Below, piece after piece: positions 8,662 to 18,972 of a stretch of DNA of 64,000 nucleotides. The stretch lies in contig CAMAXE010000008.1 in NCBI GenBank assembly GCA_945862145.1, forward strand, positions 62,001 through 126,000, read 5' to 3'. This stretch comes from Klebsiella pneumoniae (lineage in GTDB: Bacteria; Pseudomonadota; Gammaproteobacteria; Pseudomonadales; UBA5518). Below the pieces are notes generated by a model. It saw nothing but the letters and a program-made list of their open reading frames with translations, was not told the origin of the DNA and ran no database searches. The position numbers were made by a program, and so were the translations under genes. Within the stretch, counting starts at the first letter, position 1; each line of letters starts with the position of its first letter.

Positions 8662-11181
8662 ATGAGCTCCTTGCCAAGTAATCGTATTGGTCGACGCGCG
8701 CTTGCAGGTGCGGTTTCCGCCGCCGTGGCTGGAACCATGGCCCCTGTAGCTTTTGCCCAGCAAGGCATCGAGGAAGTCATCGTCAGCGCCCGCAAGCGTG
8801 ACGAGAACATCCAGGACATCCCGCAGGCCGTGCTGTCTTTCAGCGCCAAGGACATGTCTAGGAAGGGCATCCAGAGCCTCCAGGATGTGGCCCGATTCTC
8901 GCCGTCGATGACGGTGGTGGGCGCCGGTGCCGGCCAGATGAAAGTCGTGTTCCGCGGGCTCGCGGATTCGCCCCGGCCCTTCATCGCGGAGTCTTCGGCG
9001 GCCATTTATCTCGATGAGCAGCCGCTCACCTCCGGCGCGCAGTCTCCGGAAATCCGTCCCATCGACCTGGCCCGCATCGAGAGCCTCGCCGGCCCGCAGG
9101 GCACGCTCTACGGCGCCAGTTCGCAGTCGGGCACCGTGCGCTACATCGTGAACAAGCCCGATGCCGAGGCCTTCGATGCCAGCATCGGCGGCGGCCTCGA
9201 GCAGATCGACAGCGGCAGCACGGGCTGGAACGGCGACGTCATGGTCAACATGCCGCTCATCAAGGACAAGCTAGCCATTCGCCTGGTGGGCTTCGGCGCC
9301 AAGGATGCGGGCTATATCGACAACGTGCTCGGCACCACGCCGCTGCACGGCGGCAAGGACAATTCGGCCCTGGTGAGCAAGGACATCAACGAGGGCAACT
9401 GGCAGGGCGGGCGCATCTCCGCCAAGTGGTGGGTGAACGAGGACTGGTCCCTCACCGGCATCTACAACAATGCCCGCTCCAAGCAAACCGGCTTCAACGA
9501 TTACGACGCCAATGTCGGCGACCTGAAGACCGTGAAATTTGTGAACGAGCGCTGGGACGATGCCTGGTCGAACTACCAGTTCACCGTCGACGGCGACCTT
9601 GGCTGGGCCACCGTCACCAGTTCCACCTCCTACTTCGAGCGCGATGTGGCCTACGTCTTCGACGCCACCAAGAACATTGCCTACTACCACGCCGTCCTCG
9701 GCGTCTATGGCCGTGGCAACTGCGCCTCGGACCAGCCCTACTACAACATCTACGACTTCGCCACGGCCTGCGAACTGAACGGTTCGGGCACCGACGTTGA
9801 CGACGCAGACCCGATCTCGTGGTTCCGCCAAGACCAGAAAGACAATCGCTGGACCCACGAGACGCGCCTCGGCGGTTCCACCTCCAAGCTCGACTGGACG
9901 CTCGGTTTCTTCTACCAGAAGTCCGAGCAGCACTGGGAGTACGGCACCTACGTGAAGGACTTCACGCGCACCGAGCGCTGGGCGCATTTCCAGGCTATCC
10001 GTGAACTGAACGGCCAGGACCCTCTCGCGCCCACCGACGTCAACTGGCGCTCAGGCGAGCGCTGGGAACGCAAGGATGCCTCGGTCTTCGGCGAAGGCGA
10101 GTACGCGCTGAACGAGCAATGGAAAATCTTCTTCGGTGCCCGTTGGTACAAGGCAGATATCGAGCGCCTCTACTACGAGCGCGTGCCCTCCACCAACGAC
10201 CCGCGCTTGGTGCCCAGTGATGGCAGCGAGAACGGCTGGCTGCCGAAGATCGGCGTGAAATACCAGATCGACGACAACCGCATGGTCTACGCGCTGTACT
10301 CGGAGGGTTTCCGCCTGGGTGGCGCCAACCGCGACCGCGCCGAGCAGCGCGGGCTCGTGCCCACCTTCCCGCGGGAGTACGAGTCCGACATCCTCCAGAA
10401 CTGGGAGATTGGCCTCAAATCCCAGTGGTTCGACAGCCAGGTACAGCTGAACATCACCGGCTACCATCAGGTCTGGAAGGACATGCAGCTCGAGCTGAAC
10501 GACCCCGGCTGCTGCACCCCGGTCGACATCGACAACGACGGCAGCACCGATGTGCGCTACCCCTACCAGACTGTCATTGCCAACCTCGGCGATGCACAGG
10601 TCGACGGCTTCGATCTCGATCTTTCCTGGAGCACGGGAGAGGGCTGGTCGGCAGGGATTGTGTCCACCTATCTCTTCAAGGCGGAACTGAAGGACGACAT
10701 CATCGCGGGCAATCCCAACGACCCCACCGACGATCCGTTCGTGCTGGACGGCGGCACGCGCCTGCCGCTCACCGCGGACCTCAAGTTTTCCACCTACCTC
10801 GAGTACGCGTGGCCCATGGCCCTGCTCGACGGTGGCGAGGCTTACGCGCGGCTCCAGTACAGCTACACCGACGGTTCGTGGAACCGCCTCAAAGACAACG
10901 ACGGCTGCCCGGGTTCGCGCTGCTTCGATTACAACGGCGACCGCTACAAGGACAAAAACGGCTACGGCGCCCGTGGCCGCCAGCCCGACTACGAGACGGT
11001 GGACCTGCGGATGGGCTACAGCACGGATCTCTGGGATCTCACGCTGTATGCCGACAACATGCTCGATCAGCGCGTGGTGCAGTTGCAGCCGTTCAACGCT
11101 GCTACCTATTTCGGGGGCCACACCATCCGGACCAGTCAGCCGCGCTCTTTCGGCATGAGCCTGCGCCGGTCCTTCCGCTGA
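8662..11181 (+). CDS. TonB-dependent receptor
   Basis: Signal peptide; IEEVIVSARKRDENIQDIPQAVLSFSA plug start; RIESLAGPQGTLYGASSQSGTVRYI; C-terminal beta-signal RSFGMSLRRSFR. Confidence 0.92.
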   Translation: MSSLPSNRIGRRALAGAVSAAVAGTMAPVAFAQQGIEEVIVSARKRDENIQDIPQAVLSFSAKDMSRKGIQSLQDVARFSPSMTVVGAGAGQMKVVFRGLADSPRPFIAESSAAIYLDEQPLTSGAQSPEIRPIDLARIESLAGPQGTLYGASSQSGTVRYIVNKPDAEAFDASIGGGLEQIDSGSTGWNGDVMVNMPLIKDKLAIRLVGFGAKDAGYIDNVLGTTPLHGGKDNSALVSKDINEGNWQGGRISAKWWVNEDWSLTGIYNNARSKQTGFNDYDANVGDLKTVKFVNERWDDAWSNYQFTVDGDLGWATVTSSTSYFERDVAYVFDATKNIAYYHAVLGVYGRGNCASDQPYYNIYDFATACELNGSGTDVDDADPISWFRQDQKDNRWTHETRLGGSTSKLDWTLGFFYQKSEQHWEYGTYVKDFTRTERWAHFQAIRELNGQDPLAPTDVNWRSGERWERKDASVFGEGEYALNEQWKIFFGARWYKADIERLYYERVPSTNDPRLVPSDGSENGWLPKIGVKYQIDDNRMVYALYSEGFRLGGANRDRAEQRGLVPTFPREYESDILQNWEIGLKSQWFDSQVQLNITGYHQVWKDMQLELNDPGCCTPVDIDNDGSTDVRYPYQTVIANLGDAQVDGFDLDLSWSTGEGWSAGIVSTYLFKAELKDDIIAGNPNDPTDDPFVLDGGTRLPLTADLKFSTYLEYAWPMALLDGGEAYARLQYSYTDGSWNRLKDNDGCPGSRCFDYNGDRYKDKNGYGARGRQPDYETVDLRMGYSTDLWDLTLYADNMLDQRVVQLQPFNAATYFGGHTIRTSQPRSFGMSLRRSFR

Positions 11182-11242
11182 TGCGGCCTGCGCTCCCGGC
11201 GGCGTCGTGCCGCAGGGAGCGCGTGGCGGTGGTGGCTCCTGC

Positions 11243-12904
11243 ATGAGTCGCCTTACGGCTTTCACAACCCTCTTGCTGCCGCTCCTTGTGGGCGGCTGTG
11301 CCTCACCACCTGCCGATACCGTGTTTCTGGGCGGACATGTCTGGACCGGCACCTCTGCCGTCTACCCGGTTGCGGGCGCCGAACCCACGGCGCTCGCAAT
11401 CCGTGCGGGCACGGTGGTGGCGGTGGGTGGAGATGCAGAGATCGCGCGTCTCGCCGGGCCTGCTACGCGCCGGGTGGCGCTGAACGGCCGTCGCGTGGTG
11501 CCGGGCTTTGTCGATGATCATGTGCATTTCATTTCAGGCGGGCTTGATCTCGAAGAAGTCCAGTTGCGCCCTGCCACTACCCGCGAGGATTTCGTGCGCC
11601 GCATCGCCGCGCGTGCCGCGCAGCGCCCGGGGCAGTGGATCACGGGCGGCAATTGGGACCACGAACCCTGGGGCGGAACACTGCCTGAAAAGGGCTGGAT
11701 AGACGGCGTCACCCGCGACACACCCGTGCTGGTCTCGCGCCTTGACGGCCACATGATGCTTGCCAATTCGCAGGCACTGGCGCTCGCCGGCATCACGGCG
11801 AAGACGCCCGATCCGCCCGGCGGGATCATCGAGCGTGACGCCCGTGGCGAGCCCACGGGAATCCTCAAAGACAAGGCCATCGATCTCGTATTCCGCCAGA
11901 TCCCGCCGCTCTCGCAGAACGCCGAGGACGCGGCCATCGACGCCGGCCAGGCGCATGTGCTCGCCCGCGGTGTCACCACGGTCTATGACATGGACACATG
12001 GCAGGCCCTCGCTGCCTTCGAGCGGGCGCGCAAGGCGGGACGGCTGAAACTCCGCGTCCACAGTGCGGTACCGCTGGAGACCTGGCCGCGCCTTGCCGAG
12101 TACGTGGCGCGCGAAGGGCGCGGCGATGACTGGCACTCCTGGGGTTCGCTGAAGGGTTTCACCGATGGTTCGCTGGGCGCGCGCACGGCGCTGCTTAACG
12201 CGCCCTACACGGATCAAGCCGACACCGTCGGCATCGCGCAGAACGATCTCGACGAACTCGGCGGGCAGATCATCGCCGCTGATGCGGCGGGGTTGCAGGT
12301 GGCGGTACACGCCATCGGTGACCGCGCGGTGGACTGGACCATCGACACTTTCCTCGAGTCCGAGCGACGCAACGGCCCACGCGACCGACGCTTTCGCATC
12401 GAGCATGCCTACGTCACCAGCCCCGATGCCGTGGCGCGCATGGCAGAACACCGGATCGTGGCCTCGCTGCAGCCGTATTTCACCGATGACGAAACCCGCT
12501 GGCTGATGAATCGGCTCGGGCCTGTGCGCGAGGCCTGGACCAACTGCTTCCAGGCCCTGCTTGCCGCCGATGTGCCGGTGGCGTTCGGCAGCGACTGGCC
12601 GGTGACGCGCGTCGATCCGCTGTGGGCTATCCACTCCGCCACCACGCGCAAGGATCTGGATAGCGCCGCCACGCCGGCGCTCTGGAGCGGGCGCCAGCGT
12701 ATGACGGTGCCCGAGGCCATCGCGGCCTATACGCGTGGCAATGCGTGGGCGGGCTTTCGCGAGACACGCACCGGCACGCTCGAGCCCGGCAAGGCCGCAG
12801 ACCTCGTGGTGCTCTCGCAGGACCTGCTTGCGCCCGGCGTCGATGCGCGCGAGGTTGAGGTCGATATGACGGTGGTGGGTGGCGAGGTGGCCTTCGCCCG
12901 CTGA
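11243..12904 (+). CDS. amidohydrolase (YtcJ-like), predicted lipoprotein
   Basis: Lipobox LVGGC; RRVVPGFVDDHVHFISGG; VAVHAIGDRAVDWTID; VAFGSDWPVTRVDPLWAIH. Confidence 0.88.
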   Translation: MSRLTAFTTLLLPLLVGGCASPPADTVFLGGHVWTGTSAVYPVAGAEPTALAIRAGTVVAVGGDAEIARLAGPATRRVALNGRRVVPGFVDDHVHFISGGLDLEEVQLRPATTREDFVRRIAARAAQRPGQWITGGNWDHEPWGGTLPEKGWIDGVTRDTPVLVSRLDGHMMLANSQALALAGITAKTPDPPGGIIERDARGEPTGILKDKAIDLVFRQIPPLSQNAEDAAIDAGQAHVLARGVTTVYDMDTWQALAAFERARKAGRLKLRVHSAVPLETWPRLAEYVAREGRGDDWHSWGSLKGFTDGSLGARTALLNAPYTDQADTVGIAQNDLDELGGQIIAADAAGLQVAVHAIGDRAVDWTIDTFLESERRNGPRDRRFRIEHAYVTSPDAVARMAEHRIVASLQPYFTDDETRWLMNRLGPVREAWTNCFQALLAADVPVAFGSDWPVTRVDPLWAIHSATTRKDLDSAATPALWSGRQRMTVPEAIAAYTRGNAWAGFRETRTGTLEPGKAADLVVLSQDLLAPGVDAREVEVDMTVVGGEVAFAR

Positions 12905-12914
12905 CTCCCCGTGC

Positions 12915-13165
12915 CGTAGCGGGCCATGCCCGCGACCAACCCGGATATCGCGCGCATGGCGCGCTCCTACATCGGATGCTGCGCATGCCGCACACGCGCG
13001 TCACGCCGGCTGCCGCGCACGTCCCGCCGTAGGAGCGGGCCATGCCCGCGACCAACCCGGATATCGCGCGCATGGCGCGCTCCTACATCGGATGCGGCGT
13101 ATGCCGCACGCGCGCATCGTGCCGGCTGCCGCGCACGTCCCGCCGTAGGAGCGGGCCATGCCCGC
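12915..13165. repeat. REP/REPIN-like array, ~116-bp period, ~2.2 units
   Basis: CCATGCCCGCGACCAA at 12924, 13040, 13156 (exact 116-bp spacing) with intervening inverted hairpin CGCGCGCATGGCGCGCTCCTAC. Confidence 0.88.
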
Positions 13166-13191
13166 GACCAAACACGCCGTGCCCTCGAAAA

Positions 13192-13556
13192 TCAGCTTTT
13201 TCGACGTGCGTTCTCGACATAGTGGAAGCTCTCCACGGGATGAGTCCGCCAGTTGGCCAGCAGTGCGAGCACCAGCAACGCGGCCATCGCGTTCATGGTG
13301 GAGTTGTAGATGCCCGCGCTCGGGTCTGGGGTGCCGGGCGGCACCAGCAGCATCAGTTTCTCGATGCTCACCGTATTGGCGCGCACCAGTTTCCCGGTCC
13401 CACTACGCCAATCACCCGCGTGAGCGGCGGGTCGAACACGCTCCACGCGTAGACCGAGCCGATGCACAGGTGGATCGATACCGAGGCTGCCGCTACCCGC
13501 CAGCGATTGAAGCCCGGCGGGGCGACGATGTGTTCCTTGGTGAGCGCGAGCCCCAC
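13192..13556 (-). pseudogene. OFA-type (oxalate/formate antiporter family) MFS transporter with a large internal deletion and frameshift
   Basis: N-terminal fragment MGLALTKEHIVAPPGFNRWRVAAASVSIHLCIGSVYAWSVFDPPLTRVIGVV; C-terminal fragment KLVRANTVSIEKLMLLVPPGTPDPSAGIYNSTMNAMAALLVLALLANWRTHPV in another frame; the transmembrane middle is missing. Confidence 0.75.
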
Positions 13557-13566
13557 GGTGGCTTCT

Positions 13567-14346
13567 TTATTTGCGCACCAGCGCCGAGATGCCGCCCGTG
13601 TAGTAGGGCTCGGAGAACAGTACGGATTTCTTGCGCTCGTCGGTGATGGTGATGCAGGCGCCGATCAGGTCCACCTTGCCCGCAACCAGCGCGGGGATCA
13701 TGCCGCCGAAGTCCATGTTCACCACCTCGAGCTTGCGGTTCATTCGCTTGGCAACACGGGCGGCGATCTCGACGTCCATGCCCACCACCTTCTGTGAGCC
13801 ATCCACGAAGGAGAAGGGCTCGGTCACCGAGGCGGTGCCAAAGCGCAGCACCTCGCCGGTGCCCTCCTCGATGGTGGGCATGGGCTCGGGCGCACCTTGG
13901 GCGGGCAGCCAGCGCGCGCGCATCTGCTCGTACTCGCCGCTTGCTTTCATCTCGGCCACGAGGCTGTCTACGGCGCTTTTCAGCGTGGCATCGCCGAGGC
14001 GCATGGCAAAACCGTACTGGTCCACCGAGATCGGCTCGGCGAGCACCGTGAGCCCGGGCACCTTGCCGGCGATGTTGCGCAGGATCGGCTCGTCGTAGGC
14101 GGCAGCATCGGCCTTGCCGGTTTTTACGGCCATGGCCGAATCGAGCGCGCTGTTGAAATACTTGATCTTCGCGTTCGGCAGCTTGGCGAGCACCAGTTGA
14201 TCGGCCACCGTGCCGGTGGGCAGCGCAACCTCCATGCCGTCGAGTTGTTTGAGTTCGGTGATCGTGCTGCGTTCGGAGCAGCCCGACAGCACGGTGGTGG
14301 CCAAAAATAGTGCGGTCAGCAGGCGCGTTGCGGCAGGCATGGACAT
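13567..14346 (-). CDS. ABC transporter periplasmic solute-binding protein (family 3, amino-acid type), lipoprotein
   Basis: Lipobox VLSGC; GDATLKSAVDSLVAEMKASGEYEQMRARWLP; VVGMDVEIAARVAKRMNRKLEVVNMDFGGMIPALVAGKVDLIGACITITDERKKSVLFSEPYYTGG. Confidence 0.82.
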   Translation of the reverse strand: MSMPAATRLLTALFLATTVLSGCSERSTITELKQLDGMEVALPTGTVADQLVLAKLPNAKIKYFNSALDSAMAVKTGKADAAAYDEPILRNIAGKVPGLTVLAEPISVDQYGFAMRLGDATLKSAVDSLVAEMKASGEYEQMRARWLPAQGAPEPMPTIEEGTGEVLRFGTASVTEPFSFVDGSQKVVGMDVEIAARVAKRMNRKLEVVNMDFGGMIPALVAGKVDLIGACITITDERKKSVLFSEPYYTGGISALVRK

Positions 14347-14498
14347 GAGTGGCTCCGGTTGGGCGCGGACGGATGTCCGGCGCGACGGCTGAACAGTACC
14401 CCCGCACAGCCCCGCTGGCAACGCAGGGCTGCGTTGCGGTGCGCGGGCGTGGTGTGACAAGGTTCGATCGCGGTGAGAACAGCTGGCGGAGAGATGTG

Positions 14499-15026
14499 AT
14501 GCACAAGAGAACGCTGCAGGCCGCATGCCTGTGCCTGCTGGCGCTGCCCCCTGCGCTCGCCGTAGCAGCGAACCCCAAGGCTTTGGCACAGGCTCCGGAT
14601 TTCACCGCGCCGCGGCTCGATGCCGACGGCAGTTTCACGCTATCCGGACACCGCGGAACGCCGATGGTGCTCGACTTCTGGGCCACTTGGTGCGCGCCCT
14701 GCTGGCGGGCGCTTGCGGCCTCGGTCCGGCTGCAGTCGGCCTACGAGGCGAAAGGCCTGCAAGTGCTCGGTGTGAACATCGACGAGGACGTTCCCAAGGC
14801 GCGCGAATTCGCGGCGCGGCGCGCGCCCACGTTGGCGATGGTCTCGGATGCCAGCGGCCACATTGCCGACAGCTATGACGTGCACGCCATGCCGGTCACG
14901 GTGGTGCTCGATTGTGAGGGGCGTATCGCCGCCCGTTTCGAGGGATTCCCCGACGGCGTGGAGCGTCAGATCGAGCGCGCGGTTGCCGCCGTTACAGCAC
15001 AGCCTTGCGAGACGCGAGCGGATTGA
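14499..15026 (+). CDS. TlpA/ResA-like thioredoxin-fold protein
   Basis: Signal peptide; VLDFWATWCAPCWRALAA; VHAMPVTVVLD cis-Pro region. Confidence 0.87.
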   Translation: MHKRTLQAACLCLLALPPALAVAANPKALAQAPDFTAPRLDADGSFTLSGHRGTPMVLDFWATWCAPCWRALAASVRLQSAYEAKGLQVLGVNIDEDVPKAREFAARRAPTLAMVSDASGHIADSYDVHAMPVTVVLDCEGRIAARFEGFPDGVERQIERAVAAVTAQPCETRAD

Positions 15027-16845
15027 AATTTCGCGCCAGCATGATCCGCCAGGCCGTGGCGCAGGTGCTGGGCAGCGGATTGGCGTGCCAGCCGAAGGGC
15101 ACCATCGCGCGGCGGTTGGCGTAGAGGTAGGGCCGATTGCCGGCGGCGAGGATATCGTCGAAACCCGCGTCCGGTACGCGGTCGAGTCGTAATTGCTCTA
15201 GCCCCTCCAGCATCCCTTGTTCGTCTGCGCGCAGTTGCGCGAGCCACTCCTTTACTTCTGCCGCCGCCGGGTCCTGCGGGTCCAGTGATGCGTAGTGCGT
15301 GATCATGTCGCGCACGGCAGTGATGGCGCCAGCGGTCCACTCCGCTGACATGATCGCCGCGCGGTAATTGCCACCTGAATCCCGGCCGTTGCCGTCGATG
15401 TCGGAGAAGCCCACGCCGAGGAGCTGCGTGCCCTTGCCGTAACCGCCCCAGCGTTTCATGTCCTGCCAGGCGCGAAAGGCGCTGCCAGCGCCGAACCAGC
15501 CGTCCAGTGTGTCGGCGCCCAGCGTGGCGATGCCCCAGGTGATCACGTCCACGGCGCGGGGGCCGCCGGTGGGCACCCACGGCGCTTGAGCATCGGGCGC
15601 GTTCGCGCGTCCGCCCTGCACGAAGCTGCCGTTCTGCCAGGCGTGGTGATGCAGGAAGTCCTGCAGCCCCGCCGTGTGTCTGCCGTCCGCATGCTGGCCG
15701 CCGCGCAGCAACACGCCAAGTTGCTGCTGCGCGCGTGCGATCTGCGTGCGATCGCCATCGCCGAGCGCCGTGTCGGACTGCAGCGTGGTGGCGAGCGTGG
15801 CTTCGAGCAGTTGCAGTCCTGCATACAGCGAGAAGTTGTTTTCCACCGATACGAAGTACGGGTCCACCGGGTCTTTGCCCTGATTCTGCACGGTGCCCGC
15901 AGGCGCGTAGTACACGCCGCCCAGCGTGGATTGCATCGCTGCGAAGGTGCCGAGCAGGGGCATGGCGTTCTGCAGCGCGGGTTCTGTGAAGGGCACGCAG
16001 GGCTTCTCTAGCGTGCCTTGGTAATGGAGGTGCGCGGCGTGCAGAGGGCCTAACAGGAATGCCCAGACGTTCTCGCCGGTGATCGGCTTGTAATCCATCC
16101 AGCTCACCAGCCCGGGCTGGTAAAGCGGATTGCCGCTCGGCAGGCCCGAGGTTTTCACCAGGCTCGCGTAGGCGCCATCGGGACCTTTCTCGAGAAAAGG
16201 ATCCACGGAGAGCCAGCTGCGCGGCACCATGCGGAAGGCGTAGGCCGCCTTGGGGTCGCGGATGCGCTGGCCGTTGTAAACGAAGGTCTCGCCCTGCGTG
16301 AGGCCGCGGATCATGCCGGGCGCCGCATCGGGTGCGTTGCCGAAATAGCCCCCGCGCAGCAGCAGGTTCTGGTTTGTGGCAAGCGTGTAGGCGTCGTTGG
16401 CGAGGCGCGTTGGCGCGCCCAGCACCACGGCGATCTGCCAGGTTGCGCTGTCGTAGAGGTTGGCGCCCGAATGCGTGTTCACGCGCTCGGCGAGCAGGGC
16501 GCCCGCGGCGTTGTCCTCGGCGGCTACGCTGTAATCGCCTGGGTTGTAGCGCAACTCCACCGCGCAGTCCGGCGCGGGGAAATGGCACACACGCTCGCCC
16601 CAGTAACGAGCGTTGTCGACGAAACTGAGTGGCAGGCGCTTGCCTGCCAGCGCCCCCGCGGTTGCGGTGTAGAGCATGCCGCCCTGATCGCGCGGCATGA
16701 CCAGAAAGCGGTAGCTGCTGGCAAGAGCATCGCTGTCTGCGCCCGCGCTGCCCGTGTCCGCTTGCACAGCCTCTGCCGCAAGGCCACGCGCCACGGCAAG
16801 CGCAAGACTCGCGAGGCTGAGCAGGGCGGCGCGTGACGCTGGCAT
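14992..16845 (-). CDS. secreted hypothetical protein
   Basis: ~617 aa with signal peptide MPASRAALLSLASLALAVARGLAAEA; coherent along the whole length; family not recognised. Confidence 0.6.
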   Translation of the reverse strand: MPASRAALLSLASLALAVARGLAAEAVQADTGSAGADSDALASSYRFLVMPRDQGGMLYTATAGALAGKRLPLSFVDNARYWGERVCHFPAPDCAVELRYNPGDYSVAAEDNAAGALLAERVNTHSGANLYDSATWQIAVVLGAPTRLANDAYTLATNQNLLLRGGYFGNAPDAAPGMIRGLTQGETFVYNGQRIRDPKAAYAFRMVPRSWLSVDPFLEKGPDGAYASLVKTSGLPSGNPLYQPGLVSWMDYKPITGENVWAFLLGPLHAAHLHYQGTLEKPCVPFTEPALQNAMPLLGTFAAMQSTLGGVYYAPAGTVQNQGKDPVDPYFVSVENNFSLYAGLQLLEATLATTLQSDTALGDGDRTQIARAQQQLGVLLRGGQHADGRHTAGLQDFLHHHAWQNGSFVQGGRANAPDAQAPWVPTGGPRAVDVITWGIATLGADTLDGWFGAGSAFRAWQDMKRWGGYGKGTQLLGVGFSDIDGNGRDSGGNYRAAIMSAEWTAGAITAVRDMITHYASLDPQDPAAAEVKEWLAQLRADEQGMLEGLEQLRLDRVPDAGFDDILAAGNRPYLYANRRAMVPFGWHANPLPSTCATAWRIMLARNFNPLASRKAVL

Positions 16846-17055
16846 TGGTGGGGCCTCCGGCAAGGCGTAGTGAGCTGGCATTGTCGCCTGAGCAGGCGCG
16901 GGGGCTAAACACAATTCCGCCGCTGGGCGCGGCGATTCACGCCATGGTCCGGTGTCATCGCACTCCGCGCAGGGCGGCATATCGGGCCGGTCGGCGATAC
17001 ACTGCGCCCCGGCGCCTGCAACCGGTCAGCGTTTCCCCAGGTGCCAGAGGAGATC

Positions 17056-18972
17056 ATGCCCACCATTCGCCAACGCATCCGTTTTTCCGGCCGCATCGCG
17101 GGCGCCGTCCTTGCCCTGCTGAGTCCGCTGCTCCTTGCGGCACCCTTGCCCGATGTGGAGTGGCCGGTCTACGGCGGCGATCCCGGCGGCCAGAAATACT
17201 CGCCGCTTAACGATGTGAACCGCGACAACGTGGCGGCGCTGCGGCTCGCGTGGTCCTGGGAAACCGGCGAGCAGCCCAACCGCGAGTTCGTCACCTCGCC
17301 GGGGATGTTCGAGGCCACACCGTTGGTGGTCGATGGCGTGATGTATCTCAGCACGCCCTACAACCGGGTGGTAGCGCTGGATCCCGCCACCGGGCGCGAG
17401 CTCTGGGCCTACGACCCCGGTGCCTACCGGGCGGGGCAGCCACCGAACGGCACCGGCTTTGTGCACCGCGGCGTGGCGCTGTGGCGCGATGCCGCCAGCG
17501 GCAAACTGCGCGTCTTCATGAACTCGCGCGACCGCCTGCTCCAGCTCGATGCCGCCACCGGCACCCTCGTGAGCAGCTTTGGCGAGCAGGGCGCCGTGAA
17601 CCTGCTCGATGGCCTGCAGTGGCCGGTCAATCCGCGCCACTACACCAACACCTCGCCGCCGCTGGTGTGGCGCGATCTGGTGATTCTCGGCAACGGCGTG
17701 GCCGACCGGCTGGTGTATCCGCGCGATCCGCCCGGTGATGTGCGGGCCTTCGATGCCCGCACGGGCAAGCCGGTGTGGAGCTTCCACACGGTGCCGCGCG
17801 CAGGCGAGCCCGGTGCCGAGACCTGGGGCAAGAACGCCAATACGCGCACCGGGCACGCCAATGTCTGGGCGCCCATGTCGGTGGACGAGGCGCGCGGGCT
17901 CGTCTATCTGCCGGTGGGCACGCCGAGCAACGATTTTTATGGCGGCAACCGGCCGGGCTCGAACCTCTACGCCGACTCGCTGGTGTGCCTGGACGCGGCC
18001 ACCGGCAAGCGCGTGTGGCACCAGCAGTTGATTCATCACGGGCTGTGGGACTACGACCCGCCCGCGCCGCCCTCGCTCGTCACCCTGACCCTCGACGGAC
18101 AGCGCGTGGATGCGGTGGTGCAACTCACCAAGCAGGGCTTCGTGTTCGTGTTCGACCGGGTGACGGGCAAGCCACTCTATCCCGTGGAAGAGCGCCCCGT
18201 GCCTCCGAGCGACGCGCCCGGCGAGAGCGCCTGGCCCACGCAGCCCTTTTCTACCGGACTGCCTCCGTTGGTGCCGCAGGGCGTGACCCTTGAGGACGCC
18301 ACGGATCTCACGCCCGAGCTGCACGCCGAGGCTGTGGCAGTCTTGCAGAAAGCCCGTCTCGGGCCGCTGTTCACCCCGCCCAGCCAGCAGGGTACGGTGC
18401 AGCGTCCGGGCCTGATCGGTGGTGCGACCTGGGGCGGTGGCGCTTTCGACCCCGACACGGGGGTGATCTACACCAAGGTGAACAACTCGCCCGAGATCAT
18501 TTATCCGGATCTCACGGATGCCGAGGGCAATGTGCCTGAGGTGGGCCCCAACGATGCCCCCGCCATCTCGCTTTATCTGAAGCATCGCATCCCGGTGCTG
18601 AAGCCGCCTTATGCCTTCCTCGATGCACTGGACCTGAACGCCGGGCGCATGCTCTGGCAACTGCCCTTCGGCGATGACGCCAGGATCCGCGCCCATCGGG
18701 CGCTGGCCGGTGCCAAGCTGCCGGCCAAGCTGGGAGCGGTGGGCTCGGCCGGTGTGCTGGTGACCAAGGGCGGTTTTGTCTTTGGCGGCGGTGGTGACAC
18801 GGCGGTGCACGCGGTGGATGCGCGCACCGGCGCGGATCTGTGGAGCTACCCGACTGGCGAACTCGTCACCAACGGCACGCCCATGAGTTATCGGGTCGGG
18901 GGGCGGCAGTTCCTGGTGATCGCGGTGGGCGGTCCGGGCCCGGGTGCTCGCTTGCTGGCTTTTTCGCTGTGA
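17056..18972 (+). CDS. PQQ-dependent (quinoprotein) dehydrogenase
   Basis: EWPVYGGDPGGQKYSPLNDVNRDNVAALRLAW; LDAATGKRVWHQQLIHHGLWDYD beta-propeller repeats. Confidence 0.9.
   Translation: MPTIRQRIRFSGRIAGAVLALLSPLLLAAPLPDVEWPVYGGDPGGQKYSPLNDVNRDNVAALRLAWSWETGEQPNREFVTSPGMFEATPLVVDGVMYLSTPYNRVVALDPATGRELWAYDPGAYRAGQPPNGTGFVHRGVALWRDAASGKLRVFMNSRDRLLQLDAATGTLVSSFGEQGAVNLLDGLQWPVNPRHYTNTSPPLVWRDLVILGNGVADRLVYPRDPPGDVRAFDARTGKPVWSFHTVPRAGEPGAETWGKNANTRTGHANVWAPMSVDEARGLVYLPVGTPSNDFYGGNRPGSNLYADSLVCLDAATGKRVWHQQLIHHGLWDYDPPAPPSLVTLTLDGQRVDAVVQLTKQGFVFVFDRVTGKPLYPVEERPVPPSDAPGESAWPTQPFSTGLPPLVPQGVTLEDATDLTPELHAEAVAVLQKARLGPLFTPPSQQGTVQRPGLIGGATWGGGAFDPDTGVIYTKVNNSPEIIYPDLTDAEGNVPEVGPNDAPAISLYLKHRIPVLKPPYAFLDALDLNAGRMLWQLPFGDDARIRAHRALAGAKLPAKLGAVGSAGVLVTKGGFVFGGGGDTAVHAVDARTGADLWSYPTGELVTNGTPMSYRVGGRQFLVIAVGGPGPGARLLAFSL

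Noticed and set aside
10051-11352. 433-aa ORF antisense to the TonB receptor
   Set aside because: Shadow ORF with low-complexity Val/Ala/Arg composition; the receptor motifs are on the + strand.
12627-13222. ORFs 12627..13073 (-), 12926..13222 (+), 13042..13452 (+)
   Set aside because: Translations of the 116-bp REP array with no coding character.
14966-16912. 648-aa minus-strand ORF overlapping 14992..16980
   Set aside because: Arg-rich alternate frame; the 14992..16845 frame has a signal peptide and a normal amino-acid composition.
17026-18810. 594-aa minus-strand ORF antisense to the PQQ dehydrogenase
   Set aside because: His/Arg/Gly-rich shadow ORF typical of high-GC genes; the + strand has clear PQQ-dehydrogenase motifs.
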